This document shows positions 1-10,357 of a DNA stretch of 64,000 nucleotides, piece after piece. A model generated the notes under the pieces. The model searched no databases. It saw only the letters and a list, made by a program, of their open reading frames with translations, and was not told the origin of the DNA. Positions within the stretch are counted from its first letter, which is position 1. Each line of letters opens with the position of its first letter. A program made the translations under genes and the position numbers. This DNA comes from Drechmeria coniospora (taxonomy: Eukaryota > Ascomycota > Sordariomycetes > Hypocreales > Ophiocordycipitaceae): NCBI RefSeq assembly GCF_001625195.1, contig NC_054391.1, positions 4,971,157 through 5,035,156 on the forward strand. Reading direction: 5' to 3'.

Positions 1-1557
1 GCTGTCGCCGGATCGGCTACCCGCACGCATTCATACCATCACTTGAATGGGACAGGAGGAAGGATCGGCGGCACGAACAAAAATGACTTGTTTACTTGAG
101 CACTTGCATGCATTAGATGTGCGGAAGCGGGGGAGGTTGGCTGGCAGACCGGGGCATTGCTCTGAAATCTCATGTGTATGCCACCAGAGTACGAGTATTA
201 CTCCGTACAAGTATAAGTGTGTGTTCTTGGCTATAGCATAGGATCCTCACGGTAAATTGGAATACCCACCGAAAACAAAGGGGCACTTTGTCCATGTACG
301 GATTGCAGAATGCAGAGTACTCGTAATCGTACAAGACGTGTGTGAGCACTATTCCTGTAGACATGAGCTAAAGGGCGAAACGCTGGCATTGGCCGGTGCC
401 CCATGTATCGGATGAGCCTTGCCAAGTTGAATCTGCGACGTGACTCTGAACGGAAATTGCACGGCGCCTGCTATGGCACAGCAAGGGCGTTGGCTCATGT
501 GGCTCATCAATCAACATGACCTCACAGGTGGCCATCCTTACTCGCCGCCAAGACGGCGCTTGACCAGTCTCTGCGTGTCGTCAAGTTTGAAATAGGCTGG
601 CGGATTGTAATACACAGTAAGCTTGCTTCTCTTGGGCTGCCCAGCTTACCTGTCGTCGGTTCCACTTGGCCGATTATTTCCTCGAGTAGGGGGAGGGTGT
701 TGCAGGGCGGTGTTATTGAGGACTGTACCGTAGACCTACTTGTACTTGCATTGGTTCTTGCATGTACAAGTACTGCGTACTTGCATGTGGATATACTTAT
801 AAGTATAATACAACTATAACGACAAGTACATGTACAACTAAGTAGTAAGTAGGTGTACTCCGTACTCCGTATGCCAGTTATTCTTATACAATTTCAAGTC
901 CGTATTATCACTCACCAGAGTACGGAGTACTCCGCACGCAAGTACAGTTCTTGGTAATGTACTTCGTACATGTGTACATGTACTCTGTAATTACTGTCCT
1001 TAGGTATAATAATGGCACATGTACTCCGTGCTCCGTATTGGGACGGATGATTACTTGCCCTGAACTCCGTACTTGTACAAGCACATGTACTCCGTACTCC
1101 GTACAAGTACTTCAGAATTACTGTACATACTTAAGTGCATGTACGGCTGTAGTTGTACTCCGTTCTCCGTACTTCTGGTACTATTACCTGCACGAAACGA
1201 TGAGGCTCAACTGTACAGCAGTTGTACATGTACTTGCTCCGTACGGAGTATACATGCACAAGTACTCCGTAAGTACAGTACGAGCATGAAATTACATTCA
1301 ACTAGTATGTGTACACTATTTGCACAACTGCAGTTCGTCTGCACAGAGTGCTCCGTACTCCCGGAGGTTCTGGATTGCGGAAAATGCGGAAGCGGCATGC
1401 TCCATATGAGCTAACTGGGGTTCTGCCCATGCCGACTTCCGAGACCCTTTGCAGGAAAAGAAACAAAAGAAAAAAAAAATAACCCACATCATGACAACAT
1501 AAAATAGAGTCAAGGCGAGAGAGCCAAAAAGATGAGAATCCATCGGAAATCCCATAC
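1..1557. other. Intergenic, GTAC-rich cluster, no gene seen
   Basis: No coding region is supported here. From about 720 to 1345 the sequence is dominated by GTAC-centred words (TACTCCGTAC, GTACATGTAC, AAGTACTT). The short reading frames here consist of Tyr/Val/Leu/Ser/Thr-rich translation of that repeat and start or stop at random. A short A-rich tract lies at about 1465-1480, just before the tRNA gene. Confidence 0.7.
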
Positions 1558-1628
1558 TCCGGTACAGGGAATCGAACCCTGGGCTGCTCGGTGAGAGCGA
1601 GCGATGTTAGCCACTACACCATACCGGA
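1558..1628 (-). tRNA. tRNA-Glu (anticodon CTC)
   Basis: Read on the minus strand the 71-nt gene folds as a complete cloverleaf. A 7-bp acceptor stem (TCCGGTA with TACCGGA) is fully paired. The D arm contains GTGTAGTGGCTAACAT. The anticodon stem GCTCG/CGAGC encloses the loop CTCTCAC, which gives anticodon CTC. The T arm CAGGG-TTCGATT-CCCTG matches the Pol III B box. There is no intron, and CCA is not encoded. It decodes GAG. It stands alone, between a GTAC-rich stretch and the M4 protease gene. Confidence 0.95.
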
Positions 1629-1968
1629 TGATGACTTGTTATAGACGCCAGCCTTATTACCATCTATGCAGATTCACAGACACCGAGGCACAAGACAATG
1701 GGTGGGGTGCAGCGGCAATGAGCCGCGATGGTGCAACCTCCCATTGTGGATGGTAAAGTTCAACCTCGTTCACTCATCCAAGGACATATGCTGCATGTAA
1801 TCAAAGACACGTGTTTGAATGGCATGTGGCCTACGAGTGTGCGTTGGCTTCTGGCAATGAGAAAGGAAACAATCCGTGTCGTCCAAAGGCTCGTGGAAAA
1901 AAAAAAGACAGCATCAAGTCTCCCCCCGTGGTGTGCATGGCAGGGTCTGGCTTCCTCGGCATAACCCT

Positions 1969-3382
1969 CTACAGGGTTTTGAAAACGCCAACGTCGGTCC
2001 ACGCCTTGCGCACCGTCCTGGCGGCATCCTCGCCAAACTTATCCTTGGCGCAGGCCACCGTCACGTCGGCAAACTGTTTGAAGGTGCATCTCGGAGGCAC
2101 GCGACCGCCCGTCATGGCCTTCCACCAGATCTGGCCGGCCCTCTCCCAAGAATACCCGCCAAAGGCGACGGCGGCCAGGTAAAAGGCCTTGTTGGGAATG
2201 CCAGAGTAGATGTGGACTCCGCCGTTGTCGTCGTATTTCCTCTCGTAGTGCCGCATGTTGTCCACCTGAGGGTCTTTGCCCTACGTTTCGTCAGCACAAA
2301 GCCGCCGCGAAAAGATGCGGCGCCGACAACGTACGAAACGCGCGTCATCGTAGGCCTTGCCTGGATTCTTCATGCTTCGAAGGGCGAGACCCTTTACGCC
2401 AGGCAAGAGGCACCCTTCGCCGATCAGCCAGTCTGCATCGACTGCCTTTTCGTTGTCGACCCTTTGCTTGACCATGATGCCAAAGACATCGGAAACGTGC
2501 TCGTTGAGGGCGCCGGATTGATCGTAGTAGTCGAGGGGGCTCGTGTGTTCCGTGATGGCATGCGCCAGCTCGTGGCCGATTACATCGATGCAGCCCGTGA
2601 AGTTGCCGAGGAATTCACCGCCGTCGCCAAAAACCATCTGCATCTCCTCCGGGTCCCAAACTGACCCATGTCAGCAACGACGGGGCACATGTCCTCGTCG
2701 AGGGGGGGTACGCACAAGCATTCTCGTACTCGTCGCCAAAGTGGACCGAGCTGATGACGTCGGCGTTTTTGTTGTCAAGCGATCTCCATCCGAGAATGTC
2801 CTTGTAAAAGCTGAGAACGTGGCCGACGTTGTCGTAGGCAAGATTGACGTCCTTGTCGCCGACCCTGGCCTCTCCTTCGGCACGAACCAACTCACCGGGA
2901 AGATCGATTTCATTTTCCGACTTCTTCGCATCGTACACGGCACGATAGGGTGAATCGTTCGCCTCGCTCTCGCCATCCTCGTACGTGGCGGCAAGTTCTG
3001 CACAAGATAAGCTGATGGGCGTCAACGGTTGGAGGATGCAAATCATCATGCCTTGCTGCGACACCCGCCGTCTGGCCTCGAGGACCTGCAGATGAGACAA
3101 GGCTCGTGCAGCTCGTCTGCGAGTGCATTCTGTGACGAACGGTGACATCGACAGTCGCGTGAGAACATCCTGGGGAATAAACGGTGTTGGGAGAAACCGA
3201 GCACCGCAAGCAGTTCTGCGAGACTGGACTGTTGTTGCCCCGCGGTCCTGCAGGGAGCCAGTCATACGCTCATGGGTTGCAAGAGATGCCTGGGCCCTCT
3301 TGCGGATATCCTCCGTGTTGTGCGTCGACTGGGCGATGGCACGGAGAAGATGAGGTGGGACGATGAAGCAGAGGCAAGACAT
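1969..3382 (-). CDS. M4 (thermolysin-family) metalloprotease, protealysin-like, 3 exons
   Basis: Predicted zinc endopeptidase, 434 aa, exons 3382-2716, 2660-2335 and 2280-1969. Both introns (55 and 54 nt) have GT...AG ends and restore conserved family sequence across the joins (YENA|FWDP and DARF|GKDP). Family motifs seen: HELAH at about 252-256 (two zinc His and the catalytic Glu; usual form HELTH), GALNEHVSD with the third zinc ligand Glu276, and DNGGVHIYSGIPNKAFY with the catalytic His354. The N-terminus CFIVPPHLLRAI lacks a signal peptide and resembles the PPL motif of the short propeptide of protealysin-like enzymes, so the protein is probably made in the cytosol. The stretch at about residues 45-150 is longer than usual and could hide one more intron. 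M4 enzymes are mainly bacterial, so an ancient transfer followed by intron gain is an inference. Confidence 0.9.
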
Positions 3383-4608
3383 GATGGCTTCTTCGAATCA
3401 AAGATGCCTTGGGGTTTGAATGTTTGAATGGTTGGGGTATGGGGTTTGCATATACTTGTAGCTGTTGCTGGAACTCGATAGGGGCTTGTAGTCGTAGGTA
3501 GTGATGTTGGAGAGCGCGTGGTGCAGCGAGGTATGTTGCAGAAATTCTGGGATATACGGCGAGCCAGTTGAAGCCTTCCCAAGCACATCGTCGTACGGAG
3601 GAGGTGCTGCCCGAAGCCGCAAAGGAAGCAAGGCAGTCATCACCGCCGTGACTGCCCTTGTGGTCGCAGTCCACCTTCCCCAGGGACGACACTTGCGTTC
3701 TGCCTACTCTGTGATGCGTCTCTCGGCAGGACAGATGAGCTGACCTGAGCTGGTCATATCTTGATAGAACCTACCTTGGGCAACCTTGATGAGGGGCGGT
3801 GATGGAAGGCTTTACTGATTCTGGCGAGGGGGCGTGACGAGGCGGAGAGAAGACAAGGATCTGGCCATGGCCTTGGAGGCAAGGAAGGGAGAAAAACTCA
3901 TCATCACGCCCGCCTGCGAGGAAATCCTCGGCACCATCGTCCGGCTCACCTGCCATCTCAAGCGAAGTAGGGAGGTTCGGCATCGGCAGTGAACAAGTGA
4001 GCCATCCACTTGAGCTACACAACAGGCCCCCCGTCACGGACAAGGATGCTGCGCTCGGGTCTTGGGGGATGGATGGGATCTGCCACCTCTGCCGCCTACC
4101 GGCACTCTCGAGCGACATGCGGGCCCCTGTAGAGCTCTGGAGCAAGGGACAGCCATCGTCTGGTTTGACATGGAGAACGTTTCGCACAATTTCCAAGACT
4201 GAGCAACAGGATATCACATTCCAGCATCGTCTAATTCGTCCAAGCCAACGCTTTTCTGCATAGACCTTGACTGGAGTCGGGCAGGATGCACAGGGATTCA
4301 TCCATCGTACACGTGGGCCCGTGTGACGGACCTCGTACGCTCCAGGCTTCCAATTTGTCGGACAACCAATTTGTCAGTTTGGGGGGTATAATCAGGAAGC
4401 GTGGCAGGTGCTTTCCCTCGACCATGCCGTGCCATGCATTCGCACAGAGTACACGACTTGAATGAAAATATTCACATGCATCGCCGACATGCCACCATCC
4501 GGTAAACGCCAGGGCTCGCATGACCCGCGCACGGGTGGGAGAAAACAAATGCGAAAGAGGAGAGGTGATGCTGCTCAATTGGTGGGTGGATGAGATCGTC
4601 TTTGCATT
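3383..4608. other. Intergenic, M4 protease promoter side and 3' flank of the stomatin gene
   Basis: This 1.2 kb lies between the start of the M4 protease and the stop of the stomatin-like gene; both are on the minus strand. Reading frames of up to 176 codons exist on both strands but none carries a recognisable motif, splice pattern or reliable start. I see no gene here. Confidence 0.6.
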
Positions 4609-5889
4609 TTACCGACTCAGCGTTGCTTGGTTGAAACTGTCAAGCACCGTCTCCTTCATGTCCTGCTTGCCGGGTTCCGGCACGCTCTGTTCTGATGAGG
4701 CCTGATCGACGGCCTTTTGCTCGCCAGTCTCGGCACGAGGGGCGGCGACGGATTTTTGGGCCATGGACCGGGCCTGAGCCTCGCCAACCTTGCCGTAGAC
4801 GCTGAGGCCCGTGGCAATCATGCCGCCAATGTCGCCGACATTGCCGGGCACCACGACGGCCGTGCCCTCCTTGGCCAGCTTCCCAAAGGCATCGACGTAC
4901 TTTTCCGCCACCGTCAAGCTGACGGCTCCCCGGGCACCTTCCTCGCCGTCCGTGATGCTCCGGGCAACGGCCTCGATGCCCTGGGCGGTGGCCCGAGCCT
5001 TCAGCAGGATCGCCTGCGCATCACCGTCCGCCGTGTTGACGCGCTCGGCACGAAGGGCCTCGGACGCGAGAATGACGCTCTGCTTCTTGCCCTCGGCGAT
5101 GTTGATGGCGCTCTGCCGCTGTCCTTCGGAGTCGAGAATCTCGGCCCGCTTGGAGCGCTCGGCCGTGACCTGGCGGTGCATGGCCTCGACGACAGCCGCG
5201 GGCGCATGAATGTCTCGGATTTCGTATCGCAAGCAGGTGACGCCCCAAGCCTCGGCGGCGTCGTTGATGGCGGCCGTGATGTTGGTGTTGAGCGCGGCAC
5301 GCTCCTTGAGCACGTGATCGAGGCTGAGCTGACCGATTTCGGACCGCATCGTCGTTTGCGCCAGTTGAGAGATGGCATATTCTGCATCTTCGACGCCGTA
5401 GCTACCGAGTTCGTCGTGGGTTAGCGTCGTGGAGCAGCAGCGCGAAAGAAGACGCCGGCAGGATCCGAGCGGCGAGGCGACTCACCTCGCCTTGTAGGCA
5501 TCAAACACTCTCGTGAACAGGACGCCGTCGAGCTCGAGCGTCACGTTATCGGCCGTGATGGCGCTCTGGCTCGGAATCTCAATGGCCACCTCCTTCAGGT
5601 TCTTCACGTAGGCGATGCGATCGATGAAGGGCATGAGGATCGCGAGGCCCGGCTCCAGGATGCGGTTGAACTTGCCCATGCGCTCGACGATCCATGCCGT
5701 CTGCTGCGGCACGAAGCGCACGACCGTGTTCGCCGGCAGACGCGGCTTCTGAAAGTAGGATGGCAGCGGCGTCGCGAAGCTGGACGGGAGCCTCGCCTGG
5801 GTGGACGTGGAAAAGAGACGAGCGACCGCGAGGCTGGAGGACACGGGAGCTGCCCGCGAAAGGGCGGCTCGCGTGAGGGACGTGACCAT
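4609..5889 (-). CDS. Mitochondrial stomatin-like protein (SLP-2 type, SPFH/band 7), 2 exons
   Basis: Scaffold protein of the mitochondrial inner membrane; family members organise cardiolipin-rich domains and protease complexes. Exons 5889-5486 and 5401-4609 give 398 aa. The 84-nt intron (GTGAGT...CGGTAG) joins FDAYKA|S to YGVEDAEYAISQLAQTT, exactly the family sequence. The first 50 residues are rich in Arg, Ser and Ala with no acidic residue, typical of a matrix-targeting presequence. The SPFH domain spans about 55-230 (PQQTAWIVERMGKF, ITADNVTLELDGVL, MRSEIGQLSLDHVLKERAAL) and is followed by an Ala/Glu-rich coiled coil (AERSKRAEILDSEGQRQSA) and the band-7 C-terminal extension. The ATG at 5889 was chosen because the frame further upstream has only a GTG. 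It diverges from the MMS2 gene across about 0.8 kb. Confidence 0.95.
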
Positions 5890-6706
5890 TGGAGCGGCGT
5901 TGCGTACGTCAGAGCCGCAGGATGCGAATCTCAACACTCATGGGACACGGAGCCGCAGGGTGGAAGAGTTGGATCGTGATGGCTGGTGAAGTGGGACGTT
6001 GGATGTCAGTTGCAAAACGTGAGGCAGCTAAGCTATCTGAACACCAGTAGGTGATTGGCTTGGACCAGGCTACAGCGCAGTAGCAAGGCGCTGTACTGTA
6101 CGGAGTAGAGTAATATGTACTAGGTAAGTAAGTACAAGTACGTACGTGTTCGCAGTAAATACAGTACAATACTGTACGCATTTGCAGTATTTAGAAGTAC
6201 ATGTACAGTACATATTGTACAGTATAAGTATGTCCGTACTTGTAAGTACTGTACTGTAGAATGGTGCCGAGTAATAATTACGGAGTATGCTGTAATAATT
6301 GATCAGGCACCAATGCCAAACAAAGGCCGACAATTACCCGCTGGCCAGAAGCTTGGTGGATGGATCCCGTCACCCCATCAGCGTGCCGTACTCCGTAAGT
6401 ACATGTACTTGTCTGCGCAACTGTATGGGCATTACTTACTTGAACATGTAGGTACCTGTACAAGTACTCTAGCACATGGCAGGGACACCATGCTGGAGGG
6501 GAGTGATGATCACGTAGTGGGGCAACACCATGTGCTACCGTGACTGCCCCGCGCTGCCGTTGCCAATTCCGAGCTTCCCCATGGACCCAGCACTTCAATC
6601 ATAGGGCGCCTTGGCATCTCCTTTCCACGAAAACTCCCCCACCAGTCGAGAAAACGGGAAAGAGGAAGCAGGACCATCGATAGACGAGGAGAGGACATTC
6701 GAAGCC
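5890..6706. promoter_or_regulatory. Divergent promoter region between stomatin-like gene and MMS2, with GTAC cluster
   Basis: Both flanking genes start here and point outwards, so this 817 bp must hold both promoters. The middle part (about 6085-6480) is a GTAC-rich cluster with repeated GTACTGTAC, AAGTAC and CTCCGTA words. Nothing coding is supported. Confidence 0.5.
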
Positions 6707-7332
6707 ATGTCCGCCAAAGTCCCCCGCAACTTCCGCCTGCTGGAGGAGCTCGAGAAGGGAGAGAAGGGGCTCGGTGCCGAGGCTTGCAGCTACGGCCTTG
6801 AGGATGGCGAGGATCTCCTCATGAGCAACTGGAACGGCACTATCCTGGGCCCTCCTCACGTACGCCTTCCCTCTTTTCCGATTCTTTTGCTGTCACGTTC
6901 TTGTCTCGCTCGCTGTCGGCTTCCATGGCGACGGGCTCGAGCTGCCAGTACGACATGCTAATGATCCCATGGATGCAGAGCGTCCACGAGAACCGCATCT
7001 ACAGTGTCAAGATGCACTGCGGCGAGCGATACCCCGACGAGCCGCCGACGATTCAATTTGTCAGCCAGGTCAATCTGCCTTGCGTCAACCCACGCAACGG
7101 CGTCGTTGATCCCAAGCAGCTGCCTTGTCTGGCGCAGTGGAAGCGTGAGAACACCATGGAGACGGTCCTCATCGAGCTTCGAAGGTGCCGTACCCTCCTT
7201 CCACCCCGGAATCATCAGCATGATGCATTTGAGCAAGTGGTAATGGGCTAACCAACGGACCCCCGCAGATATATGGCTGCCCCTGCCAACAAGAAGATCC
7301 CGCAGCCGCCCGAAGGCACGACCTACTCATAG
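6707..7332 (+). CDS. mms2: Ubiquitin-conjugating enzyme variant MMS2/UEV1, 3 exons
   Basis: Catalytically inactive E2 variant that pairs with Ubc13 to build K63-linked ubiquitin chains in error-free post-replication repair. Exons 6707-6859, 6979-7184 and 7269-7332 give 140 aa, the usual length. Introns are 119 and 84 nt with CTAAT and CTAAC branch sites. Sequence landmarks: [17 protein letters not shown] at the N-terminus, [35 protein letters not shown], and the UEV-specific C-terminus [11 protein letters not shown]. The Cys in QLPCLAQW is not at the E2 active-site position: in E2s the catalytic Cys lies about eight residues before the conserved Trp, here four. This fits a UEV. The 3' end faces the next gene convergently. 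Confidence 0.95.
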
Positions 7333-7774
7333 CTCCAACCAGTTCCGTTCGATGACGAGGCTCGTAGCATAGACGGGTGCGGTTGAGAACAGAAAGAGGC
7401 GGTACGACGAGAAGCGCAAAGCTTGACAAGCCATTACGATTCCACAGCAAAAAAAATGAGAATAAACTTGATCAATATTCGTGGAAGTCATGTAGTCGCA
7501 GGTGATTTCGGCACAATCATTTCGCATGCACCGAAGCTGCGGCATAAGATAAAAGAGTCGTGGAGCATTACACCCTTGCGAATTGATATTCCTCAATTTA
7601 GTCCCAGCACGACATTTCGTAACCAAGCATGGCTCCAATTCTTGGCAACGTCTCAGCCTCGCTCAAAATCTATATTCATTGCTCACCCTGAAATGCACAT
7701 GTACAGGTACGGCTCGTCAAGATGATAATTTCCAACGCACAGAACACTTTCATGAAAAGTTCTACATGAAAAAA
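7333..7774. other. Convergent 3' intergenic region
   Basis: The stops of MMS2 and the large minus-strand gene face each other across 442 bp. The segment is more AT-rich than its surroundings, as expected for two 3' ends. Nothing else is seen. Confidence 0.5.
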
Positions 7775-10357
7775 TCATACCTCCTCTTCGGCCCCGGCGA
7801 TTCCACTGTCAAACAAAGGGGGTCCAACAGCGCTCAGGCGGGCCGCCGTCTTGCTCAGCACCACCCGATTCCCTGGATCGTCGAAAAAGAACATCGGAGA
7901 GATGGGACTGTCCGGCCGCGGGACATCTTGTTCTTCTGCCGCTGGAACTGGCTCGCCCAGCACTTCGCAGCAGCTAGGGAAATTACCTGCGCACCGCAAC
8001 GAAGTGGATGGTGACGGCAGCGAGCAGCAATGGGCCCCGGCCCCCGCGTCTCGACTGGCAGAATCCTTCGCGTGGTCCGAAACGGGAGAGAGGGCCGCAT
8101 CCCAATCCCAAATGTCCTCCAGATCCGGCTTCGGCTCCATGTCGTAAACGGGCACCTCGTACGGTGACAGCTGAATGGCCTTTTCAAACAACCTCGACCC
8201 GGTTGGCGGGTGAAGATTCATCGTGCCGGCAGTGTCTCTCACCGAAGTGTCGTCTCGACGGGCAACTTCGATGGATGAATGCCGTCGGCTAGAACGGCGG
8301 TGTTTTGAGGGACGGCGGGCGGGTGGATGATGCTTCAACGATGCTTCATCGATCGAACTACTTGATTCGTTGTTCGTCGTCGGCGGGACAGGAAAGCAAA
8401 AGTCGATGGTCGACCCGGTCGTCGTCGCCTGGGTAGTCTTGAAGCGGAGAGATCTTGACCTTCGCTTATGTGGGCGAGATTCTTCGCGTCCATGCCGCGT
8501 TTGTTTCTCACCCTCCTCGTCCTCGTTGTATTCTTCCAAGTTGGCAAGGATCCTGCTGCGAAATGATTGTTGTTTCTTTCGTATCGCCGCCAGAAGCATC
8601 TCTTCCTGGCGCGTGATGGCTACGATGCGGCTGTGGCCACCGTGCCCATCAGCGGGAGACGGAGCAGAATGCAGGTACAAGCCGACCGACGTTGGGCTCA
8701 GGGGCGGCGTGAGCTGGTCGGCGACACGGGCGCTGGACGCTCGTTGGAAGACACCATGGTCAAAGTTCATGCCTCGAGCCAGCGGCAGCCTGGCCTGTGC
8801 TGGGCCGATATCGGATAGACGCCGAGCATTCACTGCATTTCCGGCGCGAGTTTCTTGAAGGCCGTGGTCGGACTTTGTTTGCCAAGTCAAGGTTGAGTTG
8901 ACGGAGAAATTGGACATGAGAGAGGCGCGTCGAGATGACGGCGAGCTGGTGGCCTGGAAGCCGTAGCGAGAAGTCGCATTGGCACCTTCGGAACCATCGG
9001 GAAGGGGATACATGCTCGAGGGAGCAAAGCTGGCATGCTTGTTCGACTTGACCGCCTGGCCAGAATGTCCTTCACCCGTCCTCACACCTTGGGAAGTGCT
9101 GGGGCGAGGCGGTCTGTGCGGAGGAATATCATCATCACACTTGGATCGTTGCGCGGAACTTTTTTTCGTCACGCTCCTGGTAGTGTTGGCGGTGGCCGCA
9201 GGTGATGCGACGCAGCTGTACTCGGCTTCGGAATCGGAAGAGAGCATCAAGACGCTCGTACGGTTCAGGTCGGCAGATTCCAAGACGCAATTGGTTTTCT
9301 TGGATGCCTTGGGTTTGCGTGCATACCTGCTCGAAGTGCTTATCGCCTCGATCGGCGGCGATGATGAGCTGGCGAACCTCGCCGTCTGTGGTGTGGTGGG
9401 AGCCGAGCACTGGGGAAAGGGCCGGTACGTCTTGCTCTCTCGACAGCTCCGGGAGCGAGCTTTCAAGCCGTTTCCGGTTTTATCCTGGCAGGGAACGACG
9501 GGCAGCGAATCCGGGCCCATCACGGCCTCGATCGACACTTTCTCGTAGCGGTTGTACAAGGTGGGCAGCTCGCTCAGTGCCGTGTTGCGCGGCGACCGGT
9601 CGCTCCCGCCGGTAGCTGGCCGGACACCTTCTGCGGCCGCTTCTTGGCAGAATTTCTCGTCCGTGTGCCTTTTCGGTCTCGCGTGTGCGACATTCGCGGC
9701 GGGTGATGGCAAGGAAGGTGAGGTCATGCCAGACTCGACACCATCGTCGTCCACCTCTTGCTGCGCAGACGAGGCTCTCTTGCTTTGCCGGCGGTCCAGC
9801 AGAAATCCGGTGAGGGCCAATGTCGCCGGCTTCTTCGCCGCCCTGCTCTTCATGTTGCCCATGCCGGCACTCGCCGCCTTGGGGGGTAGGCCGATGGCCA
9901 TGGCGGACGAGGAGGTCTGCTGCGAGATGGAGAGGGGCAGCTTTGTCTTGTCGTACCACGACTTGATGGTCAAGGACGAGCCACTCTTACGCAGGAAGCT
10001 GGAAGCGAGCGACTTCCTGTCCTCGGAACCGTCTACGGATACGGTGCCAGCGAGGGGTTGTCGATGATGGGTGGCGTCTTCCAAATGCTCGCCCCAGCCG
10101 TTCTCGGAACCGGCGATGACGACAGGGTGCATATCGTCCATGTCGCGTGCCTCGGAGCCATAATACGAAGAGCTCATCGTCGTCGTGCTGGAGCGGTTGT
10201 CGCTCAACGTTGGGGATGAGGCGGCTTCGGCCACTTCCTGGGGGTTCATCGCCATGGCCTCGTGCGTGCAAGGCGTCTTGCTCAAGGGTTCGGCGTCTGG
10301 CGGGTGGGATGCCGTCTTCTTCTTGCGCCCAGAGATGGAAAAGGGAAATCGAGGCAT
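7775..10357 (-). CDS. Large Ser-rich, mostly disordered protein of unknown function
   Basis: Intact single-exon frame of 860 aa with a good ATG at 10357 (MPRFPFSISGRKKK). I do not recognise a catalytic or structural domain. The protein is rich in Ser, Pro, Arg and Ala, with polybasic patches (RPHKRRSRSLRF, RRPSKHRRSSRRHSS) and a putative helical segment with many charged residues (EEMLLAAIRKKQQSFRSRI, then LANLEEYNEDEEGE). The C-terminal part has acidic and aromatic blocks (YDMEPKPDLEDIWDWDAALS, SPISPMFFFDDPGNRVVLS) that look conserved rather than random, as does the N-terminal MPRFPF start. Long disordered proteins of this style are common in Pezizomycotina and are often phosphoregulated; that role is inference. 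It is convergent with MMS2. Confidence 0.75.
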   Translation of the reverse strand: MPRFPFSISGRKKKTASHPPDAEPLSKTPCTHEAMAMNPQEVAEAASSPTLSDNRSSTTTMSSSYYGSEARDMDDMHPVVIAGSENGWGEHLEDATHHRQPLAGTVSVDGSEDRKSLASSFLRKSGSSLTIKSWYDKTKLPLSISQQTSSSAMAIGLPPKAASAGMGNMKSRAAKKPATLALTGFLLDRRQSKRASSAQQEVDDDGVESGMTSPSLPSPAANVAHARPKRHTDEKFCQEAAAEGVRPATGGSDRSPRNTALSELPTLYNRYEKVSIEAVMGPDSLPVVPCQDKTGNGLKARSRSCRESKTYRPFPQCSAPTTPQTARFASSSSPPIEAISTSSRYARKPKASKKTNCVLESADLNRTSVLMLSSDSEAEYSCVASPAATANTTRSVTKKSSAQRSKCDDDIPPHRPPRPSTSQGVRTGEGHSGQAVKSNKHASFAPSSMYPLPDGSEGANATSRYGFQATSSPSSRRASLMSNFSVNSTLTWQTKSDHGLQETRAGNAVNARRLSDIGPAQARLPLARGMNFDHGVFQRASSARVADQLTPPLSPTSVGLYLHSAPSPADGHGGHSRIVAITRQEEMLLAAIRKKQQSFRSRILANLEEYNEDEEGEKQTRHGREESRPHKRRSRSLRFKTTQATTTGSTIDFCFPVPPTTNNESSSSIDEASLKHHPPARRPSKHRRSSRRHSSIEVARRDDTSVRDTAGTMNLHPPTGSRLFEKAIQLSPYEVPVYDMEPKPDLEDIWDWDAALSPVSDHAKDSASRDAGAGAHCCSLPSPSTSLRCAGNFPSCCEVLGEPVPAAEEQDVPRPDSPISPMFFFDDPGNRVVLSKTAARLSAVGPPLFDSGIAGAEEEV

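Noticed and set aside
1876..2664. 262-codon plus-strand frame across the M4 protease region
   Set aside because: Antisense to two protease exons; its peptide is an Arg/His/Val-rich mirror with no motif, while the minus strand gives a complete catalytic set.
3940..4030. tRNA-like string (GTAGCTCAAGTGGATGGCTC on the minus strand)
   Set aside because: It resembles a D arm, but no T arm with GGTTCGA, no matching anticodon stem and no paired acceptor stem could be formed.
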